A stretch of 56,552 nucleotides of DNA from Sandarakinorhabdus cyanobacteriorum (GTDB lineage: Bacteria; Pseudomonadota; Alphaproteobacteria; Sphingomonadales; Sphingomonadaceae), in contig NZ_NOXT01000105.1 of assembly GCF_002251755.1 (NCBI RefSeq), positions 1,104 to 57,655 on the forward strand, written 5' to 3'. A program made the translations under genes and the position numbers. Position 1 is the stretch's first letter; each line of letters starts with the position of its first letter. The notes beneath the pieces were generated by a model. The model worked only from the letters and a program-made list of their open reading frames with translations, had not been told where the DNA came from and searched no databases. Shown here piece after piece: positions 44,390-51,421 of this stretch.

Positions 44390-45130
44390 GTGGCCAACCC
44401 GATGGAGCAGTTCAAGATCGAGACGATCGCGCCGCTGACCGTGGCGGGCACCGATCTGTCCTTCACCAACAGCTCGTTGTGGATGCTGATCTCGCTGATC
44501 AGCATTGCCGCCTTCCTGTTCATCGGCACCGCCCGCCCGCAGCTGGTGCCGGGCCGCATGCAGGCTGCCGTTGAGTATCTCTATGATTTCATTCGCGACA
44601 TGCTGCGCGAAAATGTCGGCAAGGATGGCCTGCGCTATGCGCCGCTGATCTTTGCCGTGTTCGTATTCGTGCTGGCCTGCAACCTCCTGGGCATGGTGCC
44701 GTTCGTGCACAGCTTCACGCCCACCAGCCACATTGCCGTCACCTTCGGCCTTGCCATGATCGTCTTCACCCTGGTGGTGATCGTCGGCTTTGCCCGCCAT
44801 GGCCTGCACTTCTTCTCGCTGTTCCTGCCGGAAGGCACGCCGATCTTCGTGGCGCCGCTGGTGGCCCTGATCGAATTCCTCTCCTTCCTGTCGCGCCCCT
44901 TCACGCTCGCCATCCGGTTGTTCGCCAACATGACCGCCGGCCACGTGCTGATGAAGGTGTTCGGCGGCTTCGTCGTCAGCCTGGGTGCCTACAACATCGC
45001 GCTGGGCGCCATTCCCCTGGTGGTCAATGTCGCGCTCACCGCGCTGGAACTGCTGATCGCAGTGGTGCAGGCCTATGTGTTCGCGCTGCTGGCCAGCATC
45101 TATCTCAACGACGCTGTCAACCTTCACTAA
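44390..45130 (+). CDS. atpB: F0F1 ATP synthase subunit a
   Basis: Membrane subunit forming the proton half-channels next to the c-ring. The 246-residue protein has five or six transmembrane helices. The essential Arg is in SRPFTLAIRLFANMTAGH, followed by the ELLIAVVQAYVFALLASIYL helix with the conserved Glu and Gln. The start is GTG 44390, seven bases after the atpI stop. The C-terminal NDAVNLH is typical of alphaproteobacteria. Confidence 0.96.
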   Translation: MANPMEQFKIETIAPLTVAGTDLSFTNSSLWMLISLISIAAFLFIGTARPQLVPGRMQAAVEYLYDFIRDMLRENVGKDGLRYAPLIFAVFVFVLACNLLGMVPFVHSFTPTSHIAVTFGLAMIVFTLVVIVGFARHGLHFFSLFLPEGTPIFVAPLVALIEFLSFLSRPFTLAIRLFANMTAGHVLMKVFGGFVVSLGAYNIALGAIPLVVNVALTALELLIAVVQAYVFALLASIYLNDAVNLH

Positions 45131-45166
45131 GCCTTTCAACCGCTTACCACACGAAAAGGACGTAAA

Positions 45167-45391
45167 ATGGAAGTCGCTGCTTACAAGCTGATCGGTGCTG
45201 GCCTTGCCGCCATGGGTGCCGGTTTCGCCGCCATCGGCGTGGGCATCATCTTCGGCATGTTCCTGTCGGGCGCGCTGCGCAACCCGGCCGCTGCCGACAA
45301 GCTGGGCGCCCGCCTGATCTTCGGCTTCGCCGTGACCGAAGCGCTCGGCCTGATCGCCGCCGTCGTCGCGCTGGCGCTGGCCTTCGGCTGA
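45167..45391 (+). CDS. atpE: F0F1 ATP synthase subunit c
   Basis: Proton-carrying ring subunit, 74 residues, a two-helix hairpin. The first helix is Gly/Ala-rich (GAGLAAMGAGFAAIGVGIIFG), the polar loop is RNPAA and the carrier Glu sits in VTEALGL. No sodium-binding set of residues is seen, so it should be proton-driven. AAAGGACG precedes ATG 45167. Confidence 0.97.
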   Translation: MEVAAYKLIGAGLAAMGAGFAAIGVGIIFGMFLSGALRNPAAADKLGARLIFGFAVTEALGLIAAVVALALAFG

Positions 45392-45460
45392 TTGCTGTTC
45401 CGGCGCCTGGCCAGCCGGCCGGGCGCCGATCCTGCCCTCATGCTTCGCCGGGGATGATCC

Positions 45461-45937
45461 GTGCCGCAGTTTGATCCTGCCAGTTTTGCTTCACAGATCT
45501 TCTGGTTCGGCGTGTTCTTCACGCTGCTCTATGTCGCTGTGGTGCGCCCGACGCTGCCCAAGGTGGGCAAGGTCATCGATGCCCGCGAAGCGCAGGTGTC
45601 GGGCGATCTTGATCGCGCCGAAGCCGCCAAGGGCCAGGCCGATGCTATCCGCACGGCCTATGATGATGGCATGAAGCAGGCGCGTGATGCGGCCCAGTCG
45701 GCTGTTGCGGCCGCCCGCGATGGCGCTGCCAAGGCCGCCGAAGCCCGGCTGAAGCAACTCGCCGCCCGGCTCGATGCCGATGCGGAAGCAGCAGCGGCCA
45801 GCCTCGATCTGGCCCGTGCCAATGCCCGTGCCGGCCTCGAATCGACCGTGACCGAACTCACCACCGAAGCCGTTGCCAAGCTGGCCGGCATCGAAGTCAC
45901 CGCTGCCGACGTGTCGGCCGCGCTGGCGGCGCGCTGA
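45461..45937 (+). CDS. F0F1 ATP synthase subunit b'
   Basis: Peripheral stalk subunit of 158 residues: one N-terminal membrane helix (IFWFGVFFTLLYVAVV) and a long Ala-rich coiled helix that pairs with subunit b. The order b' then b is that of alphaproteobacteria and cyanobacteria. The start is GTG 45461 with GGGGA upstream. The next gene begins 11 bp after its stop. Confidence 0.94.
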   Translation: MPQFDPASFASQIFWFGVFFTLLYVAVVRPTLPKVGKVIDAREAQVSGDLDRAEAAKGQADAIRTAYDDGMKQARDAAQSAVAAARDGAAKAAEARLKQLAARLDADAEAAAASLDLARANARAGLESTVTELTTEAVAKLAGIEVTAADVSAALAAR

Positions 45938-45948
45938 GGAGCCTTGCC

Positions 45949-46509
45949 ATGGCCGAACCCGCCGAACTGACCGCCGAAACCGTCGCCCACGGCGCCGCCC
46001 ATCATGAAGAGCCCGTGCTGCTCGGCCTCAACGCCGAAGGCTGGGTCTACACCGGCGTCGCCATCTTCCTGGTGCTGGCCGTTGTCGTCTTCAAGGCGCC
46101 GTCGCTGATCGCCAAGGCGCTGGACGAACGCATCGCCGGCGTGAAGAAGCAGCTCGACGAAGCCGCCGCTCTGCGCGCCGAAGCCGAAGCCCTGCTGGCC
46201 GGTGCCGAAAAGGCCCGCGCCGCTGCCGAAGCCGATGCCGCCGCCATCCGCGCCCGTGCCGAGGTGGAAGCCGCCGATCTGGTCAAGGCCAGCGAAGCCG
46301 CCGCCAGCGAAGCCATCGCCCGCCGCACCGCCGCTGCCGAACAGCGCATCGCCGCTGCCGAGCGCAGCGCCGCGGCCGAGCTGAAGGCCGAAGTCGCCGC
46401 CCAGGTCACCAAGGCCGCCGCCGCCATCATCGCCGCCAAGGCGGACAAGGCGCTGCAGACCCGGCTGACCGATGACGCCATCGCCGGACTGGACCGCCGC
46501 CTGCACTGA
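45949..46509 (+). CDS. atpF: F0F1 ATP synthase subunit b
   Basis: Second peripheral stalk subunit, 186 residues. An N-terminal extension (AEPAELTAETVAHGAAHH) precedes the single membrane helix (VYTGVAIFLVLAVVVF) and a long Ala/Glu/Arg-rich coiled coil. The ATG follows GAGGAG. It is the last gene of the F0 operon; the F1 genes are not in the window, as usual in this class. An inverted repeat follows at 46540-46572. Confidence 0.95.
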   Translation: MAEPAELTAETVAHGAAHHEEPVLLGLNAEGWVYTGVAIFLVLAVVVFKAPSLIAKALDERIAGVKKQLDEAAALRAEAEALLAGAEKARAAAEADAAAIRARAEVEAADLVKASEAAASEAIARRTAAAEQRIAAAERSAAAELKAEVAAQVTKAAAAIIAAKADKALQTRLTDDAIAGLDRRLH

Positions 46510-46539
46510 TCAGGCCAAGGCATTCGATACATTGCGCAT

Positions 46540-46572
46540 TCATCGCCCGGCTGTTATGTAGTCGGGCGATGA
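46540..46572. terminator. Inverted repeat after the F0 operon
   Basis: TCATCGCCCG (46540-46549) and CGGGCGATGA (46563-46572) form a 10-bp perfect stem around a 13-base loop, 30 bases after the atpF stop. No T-run follows. It may slow transcription, stabilise the message 3' end, or separate the operon from the acetyltransferase gene. Confidence 0.5.
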
Positions 46573-46673
46573 CGCATTTGCTGGCCCTGCACCGACGATT
46601 TTGACGCGCCCCGCGCGGCCATCCCCGCGCGCCCGCCCGTCTCTGCCCAGCCGTCCGAAAGTGCCAGCTCCAC

Positions 46674-47201
46674 GTGTTCCAGATCCTTCCCGCCACCGGC
46701 GATCATCACGCGTCGATTGAAACCCTGCTCGATCACCGCTTCGGCCCCGCCCGCCACAACCGCACCGCCTATCGCCTGCGCGATGGGGCCCAGCCGCTGG
46801 CCCATCTGTCGTTCGTCGCGATGGACGGCGATGAACTGGTGGGCAGCGTGCAATGCTGGTCGATCCGGCTGAAGCCCGTGCATGGCGCCCGGCTGCCGCT
46901 GGTGCTGCTCGGCCCGGTGGCCGTCGCCGCCGATCGTGAGGGTCAGGGCATTGCCACCACGCTGATGCGGGCTGCGCTGGCGGCCATCGATGCCGCTGGC
47001 GAACCGCCGGTGCTGCTGATCGGTGATGCGCCCTTTTATGGCCGGTTCGGCTTTTCGGCGGCGGCCACCCGCCTGTGGACCATGCCCGGCCCGGTCGATC
47101 ATGATCGCCTGCTGCTGCGCGGGCCCAGCACCGGCCTGCCGCGCATCGCGGCGGTGGAGGCGGCGCAATTGGTCGCCCCCCGCGCCGCCAAGGTTGCCTG
47201 A
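46674..47201 (+). CDS. GNAT family N-acetyltransferase
   Basis: A 175-residue acyltransferase using acetyl-CoA. The GNAT pyrophosphate loop is visible in DREGQGIATTLM, followed by the family strand and YGRFGFSAAATRLW, a block common in the YhbS-like branch. The N-terminus has AYRLRDGAQPLAHLSFVA. The start is GTG 46674 without a convincing ribosome site, so the first few residues are uncertain. Substrate unknown; it lies 27 bp before the DUF1285 gene on the same strand. Confidence 0.85.
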   Translation: MFQILPATGDHHASIETLLDHRFGPARHNRTAYRLRDGAQPLAHLSFVAMDGDELVGSVQCWSIRLKPVHGARLPLVLLGPVAVAADREGQGIATTLMRAALAAIDAAGEPPVLLIGDAPFYGRFGFSAAATRLWTMPGPVDHDRLLLRGPSTGLPRIAAVEAAQLVAPRAAKVA

Positions 47202-47228
47202 AGCCGCCACCCGGCCAATAAGGCAGGC

Positions 47229-47798
47229 GTGACCGCCGAATCATCCCCTGCAGACCGGTTTGCCGAACTGCTCGCCCTGTCGCGGGCCGGCAAGCGCCTG
47301 CCCGTTGAGCAATGGCACCCCAGCCATTGCGGCCACAGCGACATGCGCATTGCGGCCGATGGCACCTGGTTCCACGCCGGCACGCCGATCGGCCGCAAGG
47401 AACTGGTGAAGCTGTTCGCCTCGATCCTGCGGCGGGAGGCGGATGGCAGCCATGTGCTGGTGACGCCGGTCGAAAAGCTGGACATTGATGTGGAGGATGC
47501 TCCGTTCATCGCGGTGGACGCCGATTGGGAAGGGCAGGGGCCGGCACGCCGCATCCTGTTCCGCCTCAACACCGATGATGTCGTCGCCTGCGGCCCCGAT
47601 CATGGCCTTGATGTGCGCATCGATCCCGATGGCACGCCCCGGCCCTATCTCCACGTCCGCGCCGGGTTGATGGCGCTGGTCAACCGCGCCACCTTTTACC
47701 GCCTCGCCGATCTGGCGCTGGAAGAGGGCGGCGAACCGCCGGGCCTGTGGAGCGACGGCCGCTTTTTCCCGTTCATGGATGCCAGCGATGCCGCTTGA
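47229..47798 (+). CDS. DUF1285 domain protein
   Basis: A 189-residue cytoplasmic protein matching DUF1285, with HPSHCGHSDMRIAADGTWFH near residue 30, FASILRREADGSHVLVTPVEK and the C-terminal FYRLADLALEEG. The function of the family is unknown; in alphaproteobacteria it commonly precedes a CoA pyrophosphatase and the CCA-adding enzyme, exactly as here. The start is GTG 47229 with AAGG upstream. Its end overlaps the next gene by about 11 bp, so the three are co-transcribed. Confidence 0.9.
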   Translation: MTAESSPADRFAELLALSRAGKRLPVEQWHPSHCGHSDMRIAADGTWFHAGTPIGRKELVKLFASILRREADGSHVLVTPVEKLDIDVEDAPFIAVDADWEGQGPARRILFRLNTDDVVACGPDHGLDVRIDPDGTPRPYLHVRAGLMALVNRATFYRLADLALEEGGEPPGLWSDGRFFPFMDASDAA

Positions 47799-48384
47799 CC
47801 GGGTGCGCGCCCTGCTGGCCCAGCCGCTGATTCCCAACCCGCAGGGCGATTGGGATCTCGGCCGCGATCCGCCACCACCGGCCGATCGCCTGACCCCGGC
47901 CGCGGTGCTGATGGCCATTTCCAACGAGGCTGACCCGCAACTGCTGCTCACCCGCCGCACCGCCCATCTGAAGCGCCATGCCGGCCAGGTCGCCTTTCCC
48001 GGCGGCCGGCAGGACGAGGGCGATGCCGGCCTGATCGCCACCGCCCTGCGCGAGGCGGAGGAGGAGGTGGCGATGCCGGCCGATGTGGTGGAGGTGCTGG
48101 GCACGCTCGATCCCTATCGCACCGGCACCGGCTTCATCGTCACCCCCGTGGTTGGCGTGGTGCCGCCGGGGCTGGAGCTGCGCGCTGATCCGGGCGAGGT
48201 CGATACGCTGTTCCATGTCCCGCTCGCCCATGTCATCGATCCGGCCAACCATGTGCAGGAAAGCGCCATGTGGCAGGGCCGCCAGCGCCAATATTGGACG
48301 ATCCGGCACGACCGTTTCCACATCTGGGGCGCGACCGCCGGCATGATCGTCGCCTTTAGCCAGCGGCTGGCGGCCGTTCGCTGA
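47788..48384 (+). CDS. NUDIX hydrolase, CoA pyrophosphatase type
   Basis: A 198-residue Nudix enzyme predicted to split CoA or its derivatives into 4'-phosphopantetheine and 3',5'-ADP. The CoA-pyrophosphatase signature LLTRRTAHLKRHAGQVAFPGG precedes the Nudix box GGRQDEGD...LREAEEEV, whose catalytic Glu cluster is intact; the residue after the final hydrophobic is Ala rather than the usual Gly. ATG 47788 is used; ATG 47779 adds three residues. Its stop overlaps the next start (TGATG). Confidence 0.92.
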   Translation: MPLDRVRALLAQPLIPNPQGDWDLGRDPPPPADRLTPAAVLMAISNEADPQLLLTRRTAHLKRHAGQVAFPGGRQDEGDAGLIATALREAEEEVAMPADVVEVLGTLDPYRTGTGFIVTPVVGVVPPGLELRADPGEVDTLFHVPLAHVIDPANHVQESAMWQGRQRQYWTIRHDRFHIWGATAGMIVAFSQRLAAVR

Positions 48385-49574
48385 TGGCCATTCCCGATCA
48401 TCTCCCGCTGCTGCCGGCGTTGGCCAGGCCGGACGGCGCCGCGCTGCTCGGCGCGCTCGATGCCGCCGCCGGGGAAACCAGGCTGGTCGGCGGTGCGGTG
48501 CGCGATGCGCTGCTCGGGCTGCCGGTCAAGGATATTGATCTTGCCACCCGCCTGACCCCGGAGGAGGTGATGCGCCGCCTGCGCGCCGCCGGGCTGAAGG
48601 CGGTGCCGACGGGCCTCGCCCATGGCACGGTGACCGCGGTGGGGGAGGGCCTGGTCGCTGAAGTCACCACCCTGCGCCGCGACGTGCAAAGCTTTGGCCG
48701 CCATGCCGAAGTCGCCTTCACCAGCGACTGGCAGGAGGATGCCGCCCGGCGCGATTTCACCATCAACGCGCTCTATGCCGGCCTGCCCGATGGCGAAATC
48801 CATGATTTCACCGGCGGCCGCGCCGATCTTGCCGCCCGCCGCGTGCGCTTCATCGGCGATCCGCTGGCCCGCATTGCCGAGGATCATTTGCGCATCCTCA
48901 GGTTCTTCCGCTTTTCCGCCCGTTATGCCGCCAGGCTGGATGCCGATGGTCTCGCCGCCTGCGTCGCTCGCGCCAATGATCTGATGGCACTCAGCCGTGA
49001 GCGCATTGCCATGGAGCTGCAGGGCCTGCTGCTGGTCGCCGATCCGGTGCCGGTGCTGGCCGCGATGATCGAAGGCGGCATCTGGCGCGCCGTGCTGCCC
49101 GAACTGGCGGACGGCCGCCTGCCCGTGCTGGCCCGCACCATTGCCGCCGAAACCGCCGCCGGGGTGGCGCCTGCCTGGCCGCGCCGCCTCGCCGCGCTGC
49201 TGCCGCCCGGCGACACGCGCCTTGCTGCTGAGATTGGCGCGCGGTTGAAACTCGCCAACGCCGTGCGCATCCGCCTCGTCGCCGCCGTGCAGCCCGCCGG
49301 CCCGCCGCCGCCCTGGCCCGCCGCCTACAAGGATGGCGCAGAGGCGGTGGTGGACCGGCTGCTGATCGCTGGCGAGGCAGCCGCCGCCCAGCCGCTGATC
49401 GGCTGGCAGCGGCCAAAACTCCCGGCCTCCGGCAAGGACATCATCACCCGCGGCATCGCGCCCGGCCCTGATGTCGCCCGCCGCCTCGGCGCCTTCGAAC
49501 GCGCCTGGGTGGCGGCCGGCTTCCCGGCCGATACGGCCAGCATCACCGCCCTGCTAGACGACGCAGCCCGCTGA
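48384..49574 (+). CDS. cca: CCA tRNA nucleotidyltransferase
   Basis: Adds or repairs the 3' CCA of tRNAs using CTP and ATP. The 396-residue class II enzyme has LVGGAVRDALLG and the catalytic KDIDLAT near residue 50, then RRDFTINALY and FIGDPLARIAEDHLRILRFFRFSARY, all diagnostic. Poly(A) polymerase I is the close relative, but the order with DUF1285 and Nudix genes is typical of cca. It ends just before a strong terminator shared with the convergent RHH gene. Confidence 0.94.
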   Translation: MAIPDHLPLLPALARPDGAALLGALDAAAGETRLVGGAVRDALLGLPVKDIDLATRLTPEEVMRRLRAAGLKAVPTGLAHGTVTAVGEGLVAEVTTLRRDVQSFGRHAEVAFTSDWQEDAARRDFTINALYAGLPDGEIHDFTGGRADLAARRVRFIGDPLARIAEDHLRILRFFRFSARYAARLDADGLAACVARANDLMALSRERIAMELQGLLLVADPVPVLAAMIEGGIWRAVLPELADGRLPVLARTIAAETAAGVAPAWPRRLAALLPPGDTRLAAEIGARLKLANAVRIRLVAAVQPAGPPPPWPAAYKDGAEAVVDRLLIAGEAAAAQPLIGWQRPKLPASGKDIITRGIAPGPDVARRLGAFERAWVAAGFPADTASITALLDDAAR

Positions 49575-49582
49575 TTGATCCC

Positions 49583-49607
49583 GATCCTCCCCCAAAGGGG
49601 GAGGATC
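49583..49607. terminator. Bidirectional terminator hairpin
   Basis: GATCCTCCCCC (49583-49593) and GGGGGAGGATC (49597-49607) form a perfect 11-bp stem with an AAA loop, between the convergent cca and RHH genes. Two bases of the stem lie within the RHH stop codon (49606-49608), so the terminator and the coding end are fused. Confidence 0.75.
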
Positions 49608-49806
49608 AACACCCATCCCCCGCCGGCGGCCGGCCCCGGCGCGGGGCGGGAGACACCGCCACCTTCACGCCGCGCCGGGCCAACGCTTCACGCAACAACA
49701 CCTCGATCTCGGCATTCAGGCTGCGGAAGTCGGCCGCTGCGGCCCGTTCCAGCGCGTCGTGCAATGCCGGATCGAGCCGCAGGGCAAAGGCCTTCTTCGC
49801 GCTCAT
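49606..49806 (-). CDS. Ribbon-helix-helix (Arc-type) DNA-binding protein
   Basis: A 66-residue protein. The first 45 residues follow the Arc/MetJ fold: a short strand [15 protein letters not shown], then helix [25 protein letters not shown], where FRSLNAEIE is the classical Arc turn region. The tail [11 protein letters not shown] is basic, with an AT-hook-like core. ATG 49806 starts four bases after the stop of the SPFH gene. It probably represses the pair at the inverted repeat 50738-50756. Confidence 0.85.
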   Translation of the reverse strand: MSAKKAFALRLDPALHDALERAAAADFRSLNAEIEVLLREALARRGVKVAVSPAPRRGRPPAGDGC

Positions 49807-49810
49807 CGCA

Positions 49811-50716
49811 TCACTGGTACAGGCTGCCCGTGTTCAGCACCGGCTGGGTGTCACGCTCCCCGCACAGCACCACCATCAGGTTGGAAACCATGGCGGCCTT
49901 GCGCTCGTCATCCAGCACCACGACATCCTTGCCCGAAAGCTGGGCCAGCGCCATTTCGACCATGCCGACCGCGCCCGACACCAGGGTTTCGCGGGCGGCC
50001 ACCACGGCGGCGGCCTGCTGGCGGCGCAACATGGCGCCGGCGATTTCCGGGGCATAGGCCAGGTGGGTGAAGCCGCACTCGTCCACCGTGATGCCGGCCA
50101 CGGCCAGCCGCTCGATCAATTCGGTGCGCAGTTCGCCCGACACACGCTCATGATCGCCGCGCAGGGTGACTTCCTTGTGTTCGAAATCGTCATAGGGATA
50201 ACGCGCGCCGATGGTGCGCACCGCCACCTCCACCTGGGCCGTCACAAAGCCGCGATAATCTTCGACGTCGAACAGCGCCTGGGCACTGTCGGTCACGCGC
50301 CACACCAGCTGGGCGGCAATCTCGATCGGGTTGCCGCGCAGGTCGTTCACCTTGATCTGCTGCGAAATCAGGTTGTTGGCGCGCAGCGAAATCTTCTTCT
50401 TGCCCATCCACGGCCAGGTCCACCTGAGGCCGTTGGGGCGGTCGGTGCCCTTGTACTGGCCAAACAGGGTGATGGCCGCCGCCTCGTTCGGCTGCAGGCT
50501 GTAAAAGCCCGACAGGATGAACAGGAAACTGAACAGCAGCAGGCCGTTGATGATCACCAGCCCGCCCGACGGATCGGCCAGCAGCAGCAGGATGGCGCCG
50601 CCCGATGCCAGCAGGTTGATGAGCAGCAGGAACAGCATGGCAATGCCATTGCCGCCCACGCCCGTCACCTCGCGGTTGGGCTGTCGGTTGCCATCACTGG
50701 AATGTGCAGACGTCAC
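49811..50716 (-). CDS. SPFH/band 7 (prohibitin-like) membrane protein
   Basis: A 301-residue protein with two N-terminal hydrophobic segments ([23 protein letters not shown] and [19 protein letters not shown]), then an SPFH domain ([26 protein letters not shown] through to [31 protein letters not shown]) and a short helical C-terminus. Such proteins form membrane scaffolds that organise microdomains or regulate proteases; the exact job here is unknown. The start is GTG 50716 with GAGGAG eight bases upstream; the longer frame to 50746 lies over the promoter and is rejected. The downstream RHH gene is co-transcribed. Confidence 0.92.
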   Translation of the reverse strand: MTSAHSSDGNRQPNREVTGVGGNGIAMLFLLLINLLASGGAILLLLADPSGGLVIINGLLLFSFLFILSGFYSLQPNEAAAITLFGQYKGTDRPNGLRWTWPWMGKKKISLRANNLISQQIKVNDLRGNPIEIAAQLVWRVTDSAQALFDVEDYRGFVTAQVEVAVRTIGARYPYDDFEHKEVTLRGDHERVSGELRTELIERLAVAGITVDECGFTHLAYAPEIAGAMLRRQQAAAVVAARETLVSGAVGMVEMALAQLSGKDVVVLDDERKAAMVSNLMVVLCGERDTQPVLNTGSLYQ

Positions 50717-50737
50717 GTTCGGCTCCTCGATTAAATA

Positions 50738-50775
50738 CGATATCATAATTATATCGATTCGAAGGCCGCGCGCAA
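50738..50775 (-). promoter_or_regulatory. Promoter of SPFH-RHH pair with overlapping inverted repeat
   Basis: Read on the minus strand, TTGCGC (50770-50775) and TATAAT (50748-50753, perfect -10) are 16 bp apart. The inverted repeat CGATAT (50738-50743) / ATATCG (50751-50756) with a 7-bp spacer covers the -10. An RHH protein encoded in the same transcript is a natural candidate to bind there and repress. The half-site CGATAT also occurs in the repeat at 12159-12195. Confidence 0.6.
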
Positions 50776-50786
50776 GCGCAATCGGA

Positions 50787-50999
50787 TCAGTCCCGCCGGC
50801 GGCGCACCGGCGGCTGGTCGGTCCAGGGTTCCACGTCGGGATTCAGATCAATGTCGAGCATCGGATCGGGTGGCGCCGGCCGATCGGCCCGGCGCCTGGG
50901 TGGCGGCCGGCTGGCCCCGCTGCCCGAGCGGACGGCGGCCAGGATCAGCGCCAGCGCGCCAATCGTTATCAGGATGAAACCCAGGCCAAAATCGCCCAT
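50787..50999 (-). CDS. Small single-pass membrane protein with Pro/Arg-rich tail
   Basis: A 70-residue protein with one hydrophobic helix at the N-terminus (LGFILITIGALALILAAV) followed by a hydrophilic tail rich in Pro, Arg and Asp (RPPPRRRADRPAPPDP, then DLNPDVEPW). No family is recognised. It lies on the same strand as parC, two other tiny membrane proteins and the SPFH gene, so it may be part of a larger transcript. Coding status rests on the membrane helix and on strand continuity. Confidence 0.6.
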   Translation of the reverse strand: MGDFGLGFILITIGALALILAAVRSGSGASRPPPRRRADRPAPPDPMLDIDLNPDVEPWTDQPPVRRRRD

Positions 51000-51058
51000 G
51001 GCTTCAGGGCCAGCGCGCGAAATCGGTCACCGCGCGCGCATCTGCGGTCACCGGCGGC

Positions 51059-51235
51059 TCAATCGCCGCCACCATCGCCACCGCCGCCGTCACCGCCATC
51101 GCTGCCGGCATCCACGATCACCGGCGCGTCGCCACCCTGATCCAGCCGCTTGAAATTGTCATTCTTGCGCGTGTCGCTGAGCATGATGAACATGGCAACG
51201 CCCAGCGACAACAGGATGAGGACGATCACCACCAT
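51059..51235 (-). CDS. Tiny membrane protein with Gly/Asp-rich tail
   Basis: A 58-residue protein: hydrophobic helix VVIVLILLSLGVAMFIML at the N-terminus, a charged middle (SDTRKNDNFKRLDQGG) and a C-terminal Gly/Asp repeat (GSDGGDGGGGDGGGD). The acidic low-complexity end might bind a divalent cation. ATG 51235 starts four bases after the stop of the preceding 47-residue gene. No family is recognised; a longer open frame upstream to 51331 is rejected because it overlaps that gene. Confidence 0.6.
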   Translation of the reverse strand: MVVIVLILLSLGVAMFIMLSDTRKNDNFKRLDQGGDAPVIVDAGSDGGDGGGGDGGGD

Positions 51236-51239
51236 CGGC

Positions 51240-51383
51240 TCAATCCTGCTTCGGCTGATCGTCAGCCGTCTCGGCCGGCGGCCGCCGCTTTTTCCACACG
51301 TTCGCCTTGTCCTGGCTGAACTGGTAACCAAACCAGATAAACATCAGGATGTTGAGGACGCCAACAAGGATCACACCAGTCAT
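51240..51383 (-). CDS. 47-residue membrane protein, very short gene
   Basis: ATG 51383 to TGA 51240-51242 encodes 47 residues: one membrane helix (VILVGVLNILMFIWFGY) then a charged tail (DKANVWKKRRPP, ending in Asp/Gln/Lys). The helix-then-basic order resembles other tiny stress or assembly membrane proteins, but no family is assigned. It follows parC by 38 bp on the same strand and precedes the 58-residue gene by four. No strong ribosome site is visible, so expression is not certain. Confidence 0.55.
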   Translation of the reverse strand: MTGVILVGVLNILMFIWFGYQFSQDKANVWKKRRPPAETADDQPKQD

Positions 51384-51421
51384 GTCGGGCTTTTAACCGC
51401 TGCCGGCGCGGCTGGCGAGGG

